NCBI RefSeq assembly: GCF_029784165.1
Contig: NC_073694.1
Coordinates: forward strand, 78,069,036 to 78,133,035
Direction: 5' to 3'
Source of the DNA: Wyeomyia smithii
Lineage: Eukaryota > Arthropoda > Insecta > Diptera > Culicidae
Length of the DNA: 64,000 bases
Numbering within the stretch: the stretch's first letter is position 1; each line of letters begins with the position of its first letter. This document shows, piece after piece, positions 20,942-33,100 of this stretch. Position numbers and translations under genes: made by a program. The notes under the pieces were generated by a model that was given only the letters and a program-made list of their open reading frames with translations, was not told where the DNA came from and made no database searches.

Positions 20942-23900
20942 ATGGCAAAATACCGACAATACAGTATAAGTGGTATAACAAACTATCTTTGAAGCTTTGA
21001 GAAATTATGTTGTTCAAATTGCAGGTAACATTTTTGGTTGTAATAAGAACGAAGTTTCGCGCTTTGTGGGTGAAGATGTTAAGCAGTTCATGCAAACGAG
21101 CAAATACTGCGAAACTTATTCACTACCTATAAAAAATGAAGAATTGCCTATCCGACTGTTCAAATTGCAAGTTTATTATTTGAATAACAAGACCCTGAAA
21201 AAACTATTGATTCTAGCGAAGGACCGTATCGGAAAATTATCTACCAAAGAGTCTCGTCAAGAATTTGGCTACTTTGTGTGTAGTGGAATTAGGACGGAAA
21301 TCAGCGACTTTATGCGAAGAATATTAGGACAAGGGGAACATCTACTAGAAACAAGAAACTTCCATGAGATTTACACGATCGAAAATTCTCTACCGAAAAT
21401 AGTGCACGTTGTAGAAAGAAAGTGGGCAAGTTCGATGAAAGGTTTGGATAGATTAGAACGAGATTATTATCATGCAATATTGGAATGGTACTGGTTGAAT
21501 CTTCTTATTACCTACGAAAGCAAAAAGTGCGAAGAAAATAAGAAACTATTTGAGGCAGCATTTCGTAAATTGTTGGAAAACCTCACTAGACTGGCTTTGT
21601 TTAAGTATAAAGCAATAGGACAAGAGGAGCTGTTGAACCAGAATCAGTTCATTTGTCCGTGCACTGAGAAATTATGGATTGGATTGATGTGTTTGTCATC
21701 GGCCGAAAATAACATAAATTTCTGGGATTGTCTGCAAAAAGTTTTAGACAACGTTGAAAAAGAACGACGAACACGAAGAACTTCGAAGTTATCGGCCCAT
21801 GATTTTCTTTTTCATGTATGGTTCATGAACGGCATAGTATCTTTGTATCAGTATCAAATATTGCACGGTGTAGTTTCTACGCCAGTAATAACTCTTGCCG
21901 CAGAATACTCTATACTAGACAGAGCTGTCCAAGATATTATTCAAGGTAGCAAGTCCGAGCAACAAATGAGGATAATTATACTTTTGCTGAAACCTATATA
22001 CACCCAGTGGTGGCCAATGCGATATGATTTTATTATCGCGCTATGGGACTATTTCCGCAAACGTTTGAACCTTTCATTTCAATTGCCTTCTGAAAAGCTG
22101 AATAAAATGGCATTCATTGGCCAGTCGCCATCGTCTCTTTTAGAACAAGCACGTATACGAGCCAGCCAGGAAGAATTTGAAAAGCTTAACATTGAAGAGT
22201 CAAGTTATAAATTATTTTTATCAATTTTGGCTTTTGTGGTTCGACATTATACAACAGCTGGTCTAAGCGTTAAAGTACAAATCCTTTTTCTTCGAACAAT
22301 TCTCAGCATTGCACCCCCAAAGATGAAAATCCTGACTGAGCAGGCGATGTGGAACCTTGCACTTTTAGGGCTTACTATGCTAAAAGCTACTACCTACACC
22401 AACGATTATTCACGCGTTTCAATACAACTATTACATCTCAGAATAGATCCAAGCACAAGTCCTATAGATTTGGAGAGTTTAGTTCGACGCACTACGACAA
22501 TAACCCTAGTTCATACGGCTTTACTTTTGGCATTTTGCGAGCGAGGTTTTGACAGGAGCTTACATCTTCAACGTTTCTTGAAGGCTTTGGAGGAAGCGAG
22601 AATCAAATACGGTGAACGATTACAACCGGCATATAGAGTGCTATCCGAAGGAATGTGTGCTATATTTTTGAAAGATTTGAGATCAGGTCAATTGGAAATA
22701 TGCGACGCAGCATTTTTTGGCAGCTGGTTACGAAGCTACCTGAAACGATGTAAAGAGATTGATCGCAATCTAATTATAAGAAGTAAGTTTCACCTACTAA
22801 CTATTGAGGGAATTATTCGAGAAACTACTTTTGAATGAAATCATGTTATTGAGGCATTCTTAGGTAATTTAACCAATAAGGCGTAGTACACAAATTATGT
22901 AACACTAAAAATCTAGATTTCAGACCCCCATGTAACATTAAGTAGCGTTCTCTGATTCCCCTTCTTAAATTTACGTCACCCCCTCACTCATATGTAACAA
23001 TAAGTTACGCAAATCCAACTCCCCTGCTTCATGTGTTAAGTAATTTATTTACGACGCCTTAGCTAATCGTCGCATTGTACAGATTACAATTTACTACCAA
23101 ATTACACTTTTCTTTTATAACTGAAAATCCACATAAATTATAGGTTCTTTCTCTTTCATAGCTGTTATTCGAATACTTGATTGTTATCAGAGTAAAGAAA
23201 ATCTGGAATCTGGAGAGTATACCTGTATTTTACAACCATTATACGAGAACGTATTGCCATACATACGAGAATACTTTAGCAACGATACTGCGACAAGCCC
23301 GTTGGTTGCGGAATTGGCGGCAAAATTTACTTTAACATCATACGAGCCTCTGGCTTCATTCTTGCCGATGTTTACTTTTTTTGCAGAAAACGCCACCGCT
23401 AATGCTTATCTACGCTTCCATTACGTTAAGGCAATAGTAAAGAGTAATCGATCAAGTGAACTGAAACAAACGTTTATTATCAAAAATTGGTTGAAATTCG
23501 CGTTACTAATTAATCGTAATCAGTTAAACGATCTTTCCCGTGTGGTTTGTCGTTTGCAAGAGTTTCGAGCCTTATGCGAAATACCAGAATATGATCTTTG
23601 TGATATAGATGATAGTCCTATTGAAACGTTCTTTAAATTCATTGGACTCAAATACAAAGAACTGGAAGGTATTAATGATCGAGAGCGGTATGAGATGAAA
23701 ATAAAAGTTCATTCTCTATTTCAAAATTTTGATAAATGGATAGTGAATCCAAATGCCATGGTATTGCATAAAATCTTCTATGCCCTAGCAATTGCTTTGA
23801 AAGAATGCGGAACAATCATCTACATCAAAGGAAATTTATCATGTTTATACCACATTGCATTTCGTCAATATTTTCTTCCAACCAATGTACTAATGTTCAA

Positions 23901-24666
23901 TGACTTGTCACAGGATATGATACAAACAATGGCTAAATTTTGGTATCAGATAATGGATGCGTTGAGTATGATGAATTATGAAGGAGACCCAACAATCGGT
24001 GACCACGCTTTCAATATGATGATCAAATGGGCACCGCAGTTTTTTAAGTTGAAGGATAAAGATGAAATTGCGAAGCCATTTCTGACGTTTTTTTTAACGC
24101 AGAACGAGTCTATCATTACTTATGTTTTTAGTCGATATATGTGCACATACGTTCAATTGTATTCGTTCGCTCCTAAACCTAGAGCTGACATCGGGCTCAA
24201 GATTCTCCTTTACATGCTGGATATATTGTGCACAAAGAACGAAAACGGAAAGATTGCTCTTTTCATAAAACTAGCTGGTAATTGCACCATGGAGCATGCT
24301 TTTATAACCCACGAGTTATCTAAAACTAGAGTTGTTGCCACAGACATAGTTAACAAAATGCTACAGTGCGCGCAGAAATTATCTGATTCAATCACAATGG
24401 AATTAATGAATTGTTTAGCCGCATTTACAAAGACATATTTGCCTATGTACACAACACAGTATTTTAGTTTCATGAACAAACTAGCTGAAAACCATCCAAC
24501 ATTTATCAACTCAATGATCTCGACTGTTCGCTTACAACTGATGGAAGTCGAACGTGCGCGTGGTGTCCAAGAAGATAAACATATGCGACGGTTACTCCTG
24601 CAATTAGAAGGTGCGATAGGGGCGAGTTTAACTAAACTTAAGGCAAAAATCAGGTCTGGGCTATAG
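20942..24666 (+). CDS. MMS22L: MMS22-like protein, copy A (3 exons)
   Basis: Predicted exons 20942-20972, 21025-22782 and 23162-24666 (stop included) give 1,097 residues in one uninterrupted frame; human MMS22L is about 1,240. Both introns obey GT-AG and the phases match. MMS22L works with TONSL at stalled or collapsed replication forks and helps RAD51 loading in homologous recombination in the nucleus. Recognition rests on conserved blocks in family order: QFICPCTEKLWIGLM (about residue 218), LWDYFRKRLNLSF (about 350), SSLLEQARIRASQEEFEKLN with SSYKLFLSILAFVVR (about 375-417), and the C-terminal TYLPMYTTQYFSFMNKLAENHP (about 1020). The usual family N- and C-terminal regions are both covered. 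The start was chosen at the 31-nt first exon because exon 2 has no usable ATG at its head in this copy. No stops or frameshifts, so it looks functional. Confidence 0.85.
20973..21024 (+). other. MMS22L copy A intron 1 (52 bp)
   Basis: Donor gtataa is weak; acceptor is caaattgcag. Copy B has the same short intron with a better donor (gtaaat). A phase-1 codon (G/GT) is split in both copies. Confidence 0.55.
22783..23161 (+). other. MMS22L copy A intron 2 (379 bp)
   Basis: Donor gtaagt at 22783; acceptor ctttcatag. The open frame continues some codons into the intron and ends by chance at 22838. The equivalent intron of copy B is 767 bp because a MITE sits in it. Confidence 0.85.
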
Positions 24667-24717
24667 TGCAATGATATTTTTAAAACACACTACACGCTTG
24701 TTATTGAATGCGTTAAT

Positions 24718-24723
24718 AATAAA
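24718..24723 (+). terminator. Poly(A) signal of MMS22L copy A
   Basis: AATAAA about 50 bp after the stop codon. The same signal at the same place is kept in copy B. Confidence 0.7.
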
Positions 24724-24799
24724 AGATACACATTTGACACATATTGATCCCACTTATTGCATGAAATGAAAGAAAGTAGTACACTACAGTCTATTTTTA

Positions 24800-24905
24800 C
24801 GCAGGAAATACGTAGCACATGAAAAAATTCGTGTAAAAAACACGTTAATTCCGAAAACCGCGTAAAAACTGCTTAAACTCCGAAATCCGCGTAAAAAAAG
24901 AACCT
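24800..24905. repeat. Short tandem repeat like that at 11041-11175
   Basis: Words such as acacgttaattccgaaaacc and cgcgtaaaaactg recur about every 26-28 bp. Confidence 0.55.
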
Positions 24906-24944
24906 TAGTCTAATCTCATTAGGCCGTATTAATAGAAGAAGTTA

Positions 24945-25062
24945 AGGCCTAAACACAATGAATACGTTGCGGCTGCGTTTGCGGTAATTTGACAGTTAGC
25001 TCATGCATTTTCTGTCAAATTAACGTTAACGCAACGCAAACGTATCCATTGTGCTTGAGCCT
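24945..25062. mobile_element. Short palindromic MITE (118 bp), TTA duplication
   Basis: Same family as 11826-11942, sharing the inner words gaatacgttgcggctgcgtt (here) and ggatacgttgcggctgcgtt (there). A 3-bp duplication TTA lies at 24942-24944 and 25063-25065. PIF/Harbinger-like by duplication size. Confidence 0.8.
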
Positions 25063-25065
25063 TTA

Positions 25066-25745
25066 CTCTGCTTCTCCCGTAAGATTTGCACGGGATGAGT
25101 AAAGCAAACGCTTTTATTCATACGGTTTATTTACACAAAAGCCTTTCGTAATTTTAAACTTGTATTTTGGCAATTTAGAAATATCAATTTTTTTCCTGTA
25201 TAGATCAGAGTCTATGTGTATATAGAGTCGCGCGAAGAGAAAATCTATCGTTTCGGCAGCACAGTTTTTGTGCCGTTTGTTGCCAAGAACTATACAGTTC
25301 TGTTTTTCACAGGCCTTAGACGCGCCTATGCTTTTGCACTGGGTTGTATGTGACTTTTTTTGTGGCTCCATTTCCATTTCGAACCCACTGTGGTTCCAAT
25401 ATTTTGCTTGTTATTTTTCGGTCATAGAAAAATGGCGTCTTTTCATAGGCCTGGTTTTTCACCATGCATAAGCGAATATAATTTTTTGAAATTCTTCACA
25501 AGGTACACAGTTTTGAAAGATTACACCGGTGATGTTTTGTTAAATTTAAGTAAACCAGTGTAGAGGTTTAATGTTGGATTAAAATGTGTAAGTAAAACAT
25601 CGGAAAAACACATATTCTCCATTACGCTCAATTACAATACTTTTCATCCACTCCTAACATGATCACCTTGTTTATTTACATTGCTCGATTGGTACCCTCG
25701 TTTGATACTGATTTGGTTCCTTTGGTTTCATCTTTGCGGGACTCT
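25066..25745. other. Gene-free stretch between MITE and foldback
   Basis: No gene supported; short open frames on both strands show no domain. Confidence 0.45.
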
Positions 25746-28325
25746 CACGCTCATTATTTGTTACTCTAAAGTGAGTTAGATATGACCCATTTTTGAAAAA
25801 AGTGGAGGTACCCTAATTTGAGTACTTTTACGGTTACTCACTTCTGAGTAAGGGCGTCATACGTCAAAAACTGAGTAGAATCTACTCTGTTTATGCAAAC
25901 CAGGAATTAACGAAAATGAGTACAAGTTACCCAGTTTGCCTAAATTTGGAAATTTGATGATTTCTGGTTTTTGTAAATCTGACTCAATAAATAAAATAAA
26001 TTCAGAGCAATCAAAATCATAGATTTATTTTTCATCGAAACATTATAAAAGTTTTAAATCATTCACGTGCCTTTATATAATGCGGCAACCAACCGGTTCA
26101 CAGTTGCCCGTGAACTGTGGCTCATGTTTTTGTACAGTACGCACAGCAGAAAATCCGTCATCATCCGTCACCAAACACTGCGAAGGATTTAAATTGTATC
26201 GATTGCATGTATTGGGCACTGTACATCGATACAAATGTTTCCGTTCATTATCACGAATAAAAGCCCGACTTAAAACGGCATCGCAGGACACACAACATGC
26301 GGTTGTTCATTTTGAAGAGATGTTTTTTATGATTTCAAATCCTCGGCAATAATGATGTTGGGCTGAAATTGTTATGGAATATTGTTACATGTTGTTTGTA
26401 ATGTAATTGATTAGGAAATTATTGATTTGATGAAAGATCAAATACTTACTGCTAGCAAACGAATAAAAAGCGACACCAATTGTTCTTCGGAAACAGATAA
26501 TATCGCTGTTGAAAACTTTTGACATATACATATATTCAGGGGTGAGTAAAGATCATGGATAATAACTCAAAACTGAGTAAACATGGTAATTATGAAAATT
26601 TGGGTAAATGTTACTCAATCATCCAGTACCCGATAACTCACTTTTTGACATTTTGCATAAGAATACCAAACTGAGTAGATCCTAATCAGATTAGAGTTAA
26701 AATAAAGCAGCGTGCTTATTATAAACATAGACTCTGGTATAGATCATTGCACGATGACGTCACAAAACAAGAAGAAGAAAGAGATTGTTTTCACACATAA
26801 ATTGACAATTGCATATGAGAGTTCGCGTAGGTGCGAACAGCCTTAAAAATCTCTTACTTGCGTCAGGGCCAATAAACCTTTTTACGTACGAACTCTATGG
26901 GGCCCGCGAATCGCGGATCCGCTGCGATGAAATAAAGCAAATACCATAGACCTTCCTATCTGCGCTAGTATTAGTGGTCGATTTCACTAATACAAGTTTA
27001 ATTTTGGTTGCAAATAATCAACACGCTGGTAGTAACAAAAAAATTCCTCCTGCCCCGAGCTTTTATTCAAGTTGTAAGCCGATTTTTAGTTTTATTTCAT
27101 CTGGTTTTCCACTAAAACAAAATGGGTATTCATGTCGAGGTCGTAAACAAATACCCAGCCGTAAAAATACTCACCTCCATTGACGAGTAATGGAAGATAC
27201 ACAGTTTACGGCTGGGTATTCGTATACGAGCTCGATGTGAAGACCCCTAAAGTTTGTCAAAACAAGTAACACTAATGAACTAGGATTCATAAGTGCAATA
27301 TTTTTCGAAATTGAATATCAGCTGATATTTTGGTTGAAAACAAATCGATTTTATTAGGATACAGACTAAGCCTGTATTGGTGAGATCTGGCGTAGAAAGC
27401 TCTACACGCTGCTTTATTTTAACTCTAATCTGATTAGGATCTACTCAGTTTGGTATTCTTATGCAAAATGTTAAAAAGTGAGTAATCGAGTACTGGACAA
27501 TTGAGTAACATCAACCAAAATTTTCATAATTACCATGTTTACTCAGTTTTGAGTTATTATCCATGATGTTTACTCACCCTGTGTATATGTATATGTCAAA
27601 AGTTTTCAACAGCAATATTATCGGTTTCCGAAGAACAATTGGTGTCGCTTTTTATTCGTTGGCTAGCAGTGGGTATCTGATCTGTCATCAAATCAATAAT
27701 CTCTTAATCAATTAATAATTTCAGCCCAACATCAGTATTGCAGAGGATTCGAAAACACCTAAAAGATCTCTTCAAAATGAACAACCGCATGTTGTATGTT
27801 CTACGATGCCGTTTAAAGCCGGACTTTTGTTCGTGATAACAAACGGAAACATTTGTATTGATGTACAGTGCTCAACAATCGATGCAATTTAAATTCTTCG
27901 CATTATTAGGTGACGAATGATGACGGATTATCTGGCACAAAAATGTAAGTCACAGTTCACGGGCAACTGTTAACCGGTTGGGTGCCGCATTCAATGAAGA
28001 CACGGGAATGATTTAGTAATTTTTCTAATGTTTCGATGAAAAATAAATCTGTGTTTTTGATTGTTCTGAATTTATTTTATTTATTGAGTCAGATTTACAA
28101 AAACCAGAAATCATTAAATTTCCGTATTTAGGCAAACTGGGTAACTTGTACTCATTTTCGTAAATTCCTGGTTTGCATGAACAGAGTAGATTCTACTCAG
28201 TTTTTGACGTATGACGCCCTTACTCAGAAGTGAGTAACCGTAAAAGTACCCTAATTAGGGTACCTCCACTTTTTTCAAAAGTGGGTGATATCTAACTCAC
28301 TTTAGAGTAACAAAAACTGAGCGTG
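25746..28325. mobile_element. Giant foldback element, about 2.6 kb
   Basis: Left arm about 25746-26715 and right arm about 27400-28325 are inverted repeats of roughly 0.95 kb each. They run from cacgctca/tgagcgtg at the outer ends to the junctions aaagcagcgtg (left) and cacgctgcttt (right). Shared words include ttactctaaagtgagttaga and gagtagattctactcagttt-type sequence. Short gagta/tactc motifs recur throughout. The roughly 690-bp loop has no transposase. Target duplication not found. Confidence 0.85.
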
Positions 28326-29245
28326 TATAGACATAAGTGACTTTTCACCTACGCACACTAGTAAACGTGTAAACCCGTGTAAAGTTGCTTTTGTTTCTTC
28401 GAACCTGTAAATCATCGCATCTCGTTGCTTCGACTTTTATCACTTTTTCACCATTTTTGGTCGATTATATTTAGCGCCTTCTTCCGAATTCTGATCCCGA
28501 ATGAGAAAATTTATTCAGAAACAAGTTTAACCCTTTCCCGCTCATGGTGACTCTAGAGCACCAAGAATTATAATCATCATAACTTGACATAAAATAGTTT
28601 GTTGTGCTTACGATTGCTCCATAAACTTTAATATGCTGCCTCAGAGCATCACTGGGCATTTTCTTCAAAATACTACAGTTGACAGTAATTTTAGTTAGTC
28701 TACAAAGTGTTCAGGTTGAATTTTCTCGTGAAGCTATAAATTTTAATGACAAACCTTGTGAGCGGGAGAGGGTTAAAACATATAATAAGTGTTCAACTGA
28801 ATTTTTGTCCAGCTGCTAAAAACATAGCATTACAAACAAAACAGCTATTTATAAATATTTTCCCCAACTAGTGGCACTAACACATTCGTACGTAAAAAGG
28901 TTTATATATAGAGAAATAAAAATGAGCTTATAAGCGTATGTATCATGGATGTGGAATTCAAAAATGCCTTGCATGCGCTTAAATTGAATAATTGTGATAT
29001 AAATAAAGTGTTTGATGAGTTATTTTCCAGTTTTTTTTTCTAGGAATTTAGGAATATGGTCAATATACTGCTATTTCTGCTACCAATTAGTGGAAGGTTA
29101 TGTCGATGGGCTACAAAAACATTTGAAAGTTCATACTGATAATTCAGATTTAAAGTCAGATAACTTTAAAATAAATATTCGCAATGTAAAACATTTGTTT
29201 TAATAAAATAACAAAAAACAAAAGAACATTATGTGTGTTGTCTAA
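28326..29245. other. Gene-free AT-rich stretch
   Basis: Only a 32-residue open frame (28945-29043, starting MDVEFKNALHALKLNN) looks slightly protein-like. It has no partner exon and ends in a poly-T-encoded Phe run, so I do not call it a gene. Confidence 0.4.
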
Positions 29246-29525
29246 TAGCGAATTTCTTTATTCCACCAGTTCACCTCGTTTTGACATGGAAGCGCACTAA
29301 CTGCTGTCAAAACCCTTCTTTATTCGCTCGATTTTGACCCAGTTTTGACCTGGCGTGCTGCCCGAAGCGCACTGTAAAATTTGTCAGCTTCAACCCACCA
29401 CCGCACGTGCTTAGTTCGTAAACAATTATCTGGCATCTCTTTTTTACTTGCTTCGTAAATGGCAATGCCGTTTTTTTATTGCTTGGCAAATTTACCCTGA
29501 CGCAGTTGAATAAAGAAATTCGCTA
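29246..29525. mobile_element. MITE with perfect 18-bp inverted ends
   Basis: TAGCGAATTTCTTTATTC at 29246-29263 and its exact complement at 29508-29525. TAA flanks both sides (29243-29245, 29526-29528), fitting a 3-bp duplication; a TA duplication reading is also possible. 280 bp, non-coding. Confidence 0.85.
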
Positions 29526-29786
29526 TAACTTTTGCTGAGATACAACAGCAAATTCATGTCAAATGCTCAAATGCTGAACAGGCAGCAATTTATTCAAACA
29601 ACTGATTTTCAACAAAATGATGTCAAAAATTTGACGTTTCGATTTGCTTATCGTTTCAGTGAGAAAGTTTACTGATATTATAGCTGATTTTCCAGCATGT
29701 AGAATATCAGCAAAATTTTGCTGGTTTCCAGCAATAAAAATTTAGTGTGATAGAGATGCCAGCTAGCTGCTGGAGTCACTCTGAAT

Positions 29787-29994
29787 CAGGGATACCAGAT
29801 GTGCAGATTTGTCAGAAAATCGCAGATTTTTAAAGTCCGTGTGCAGATTTTCGTTGATTTGCAGATTTTCTATATTTTCTGCAGTTTCTTGTCAGAGTCT
29901 CCTACATTTGCGCAGATTTTCTCAAAATGTGTGCAGAATTTTGCAGACTTCCGGAGCAGTTGCAGACATTTTTCAAAAACCTCTGGCATCTCTA
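29787..29994. mobile_element. Probable hAT-type MITE, about 208 bp
   Basis: Left end cagggataccagatgtgcag and right end cctctggcatctct are imperfect inverted repeats of the CAGGGATGCCA type seen at 5003 and 12745. The inside repeats gcagattt words. No clean 8-bp duplication. It lies just upstream of MMS22L copy B. Confidence 0.55.
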
Positions 29995-30156
29995 ATTCTG
30001 ATGTTTATGAACCGGTTCCACACGATCGGTTCTTGAGCCTTTCGCCCATCCTCAATGAGTAGTTATTTGCTGATTCATGTGATCCACGCATTGTTGGCAT
30101 TTCTGACTCTATTGATGCGCGCAAAATAACATTCATTCAAAAGACGAGTTATAAAC

Positions 30157-33100
30157 ATGGCACAATACAGCATAAGTGGTAAATAACAAACTATCTTTGA
30201 AGCTTCGAGAAATTATTTTGTACAAATTGCAGGTAAAATTTTTAGTTGTAATATGAGCGAGGTTGTTTCACACTTTGTGGGTGAAGATTTTAGGCAATTC
30301 ATGCAAACGAGCAAATACTGCGAAACTTATTCACTACCCATAAAACATGAAGAATTGCCTATCCGACTGTTCAAATTGCAAGTTTATTATTTGAATAACA
30401 AGACCCTGGAAAAACTATTGATTCTAGCGAAGGATCGTATTGGAAAACTATCTACCAAGGAGTCTCGTCAAGAATTCGGCTACTTTGTCTGTAGTAAAAT
30501 TAGGATTGAAATCAGCGACTTTATGCGTAGAATATTAGGACAAGGCGAACATCTACTAGAAACAAGAAGCTTCCATGAGGTTTACACGATCGATAGTTCT
30601 CTCCCGAAAATAGTGGAAGTTGTGGAGAGAAAATGGGCAATTTCGATGAAAGATTTGGATAGAGTAGAAAGAGATTATTATCATGCAATATTGGATTGGT
30701 ACTGGTTGAATCTTCTTATTACATACGAAAGCAAAAAGTGCGAAGAAAATAAGAAACTTTTTGAGGCAGCATTTTGTAAATTGTTAGCAAACCTCACTAG
30801 ACTGGCTTTGTTCAAGTATAAAGCAATAGGAAAAGAGGAGCTGTTGAACCAGAATCAGTTCATTTGTCCGTGCACTGAGAAATTATGGATTGGATTGATG
30901 TGTTTGTCATCGGCCGAAAATAATAACATAAATTTCTGGAATTGTCTGCAAAAAGTTTTAGACAACGTTGAAAAAGAACGACGAACACGAAGAACTTCGA
31001 AGTTATCGGCCCATGATTTTCTTTTTCATGTATGGTTCATGAACGGCATAATATCTTTGTATCAGTATCAAATATTGCACGGTGTAATTTTCACGCCAGT
31101 AATAACTCTTGCTGCAGAATACTCTATACTAGACAGAGCTATCCAAGATATTATTCAAGGTAGTCAATCCGAGCAACAAATGAGGATAATTATACTTTTA
31201 CTGAAACCTATATACACCCAGTGGTGGCCAATGCGATATGATTTTATTATCGCACTATGGGGCTATTTCCGCAAACGTCTGAACCTTTCATTTCAATTGC
31301 CTACTGAAAGCTTTAATCAAGTTGAAATCCTTAATAAAATTATTAATCAGTCGCCATCGTCTCTTTTAGAAGAGGCACGTATTCGAGCAAGCCAACAAGA
31401 ATTTGAAATGCTTAACATTAAAGAGTCAAGTTATAAATTATTTTTATCAATTTTGGCTTTTGTGGTTCGACATTATACAACAGCTGGTCTAAGCGTTAAA
31501 GTGCAAATACTTTTTCTTCGAACAATTCTCAGCATCTCACCCTCAAAGATGAAAATCCTGACTGAGTATGCGATGTACAACCTTGCACTTTTAGGAATTA
31601 CAATGCTCAAGGCTACTACCTACACCAACGATTATTCACGCGTTTCAATACAACTATTACATCTCAGTATAGATCCAAGCACAAGTTCCATAGAATTGGA
31701 GAATTTAATTCGACGCACTAAGATAATAATTTTAGTTCACATGGCTTTACTCTTGGCATTTTGCGAGCGAGGTTTTGACAGGAGTTTACATCTTCAACGT
31801 TTCTTGAAAGCTTTGGAGGAAGCGAGAATCAAATACTGTGATTGTTTACAACCGGCATATAGAGTGCTATCCGAAGGAATGTGTGATATAATTTTGAAAG
31901 ATTTGAGATCAGGTCAAATGGAAATATGCGACGCAGCATTTTTCGGTAGCTGGTTACGAGACTACCTGAAATTGTGTAAGGAGATTGATCGCAATCTAAT
32001 TCTAAGAAGTAAGTTTCAAACACTAAAGGCCCGAATACACACACGGCGTGATAACGAAAATTGTCAGTAGCTTCTTGGAACCTTCCAATGTGCCTTTTAG
32101 CTTCTACCACCTTCTACTCGTCTACACGGAAAGCGCAATCGCGCCGTCTTGAGCTCTGAGCTGTGTGCACACTTTCTTGTCATGCCTTCCAATTTATGTT
32201 TATTTATTATGTTTGTTGGAAGAAAAAAATGAAACAATGAAGGCCGATGTGTCTGCACAGAAAGCAGTCAAGTGCGTAATAGAAGGCGGGGCCGGCCACC
32301 AGAGAAAGCTGAAAGGATCTGGTTAGAAGGCGTCCCAACGGAAGGCGCAATTACGCTTTCTAATTTGTATAGAGAAGACGTCATTACGCTGTGTGTATAT
32401 TCGGGCCTCAACTATTAAAGGAATCATTCGAGAAACTACTTTTGACTGAAATCATGTTATTGAGGCATTCTTAATATAATGCGTCGTACACAAATTATGT
32501 AACGCTAAAAATCTTGATTTCAGACGCATATGCAACATACATTAAGTAGCGTTCTCTATGACTCCCCTTCTTAAAATTACGTAGCATAAATTTTCGGTTT
32601 TGAGAAAATAGCACAGTTACGTCACTGTCGCAACTACCTACACTCTCAACCCCCCCGTAATTTATTTACCACACCTAAGCTAATCTCCGCATGATACAGA
32701 TTACAATTTACTACACAATAACACTTTTTTCTTATGACTGAAAACTTACACAACTATAGGTTCTTTTTTTTATAGCTGTTATTCTAATACTTGATTGTTA
32801 TCAGAGTAAAGAAAATCTTCAATCTGGAGAGTATACCTGTATTTTACAACCATTATACGAGAACGTATTGCCATACATACGAGAATACTTTAGTAGCAAT
32901 ACTGGGATAAATCCGTTGGTTGCGGAATTGGCGGCAAAATTTACTTTAACGTCATATGAGCCTCTGGCTTCATTCTTGTCGATGTCTACTTTTTTTGCGG
33001 AAAATACGTCCGCTAATGCTTACTTACGCTTCCATTACGTGAAAGTAATAGTAAGGAGTAATCGGTTAAGTGAGCTGAAACAAACTTTCATCATCGAAAA

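Noticed and set aside
23254..24666. The 470-codon frame as a separate gene
   Set aside because: It has no ATG at its head. It joins in phase to the 20942-22782 exons and carries the C-terminal part of the same protein family.
25746..28325. A CRISPR-like array or viral insertion in the foldback
   Set aside because: There are no regular spacer repeats and no virus-like protein frames; the structure is two inverted arms. No endogenous viral element was recognised anywhere in the window.
28945..29043. A 32-residue protein beginning MDVEFKNALHALKLNN
   Set aside because: Looks mildly protein-like, but no partner exon, no upstream signals and a homopolymer-coded end.
30253..32070. Copy B MMS22L starting at the ATG at 30253 and ending at the stop at 32070
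   Set aside because: The aligned Met is absent in copy A and an upstream tiny exon fits both copies. The open frame past 32008 is intron sequence, since a gtaagt donor and an in-phase acceptor at 32776 join to the C-terminal exon.
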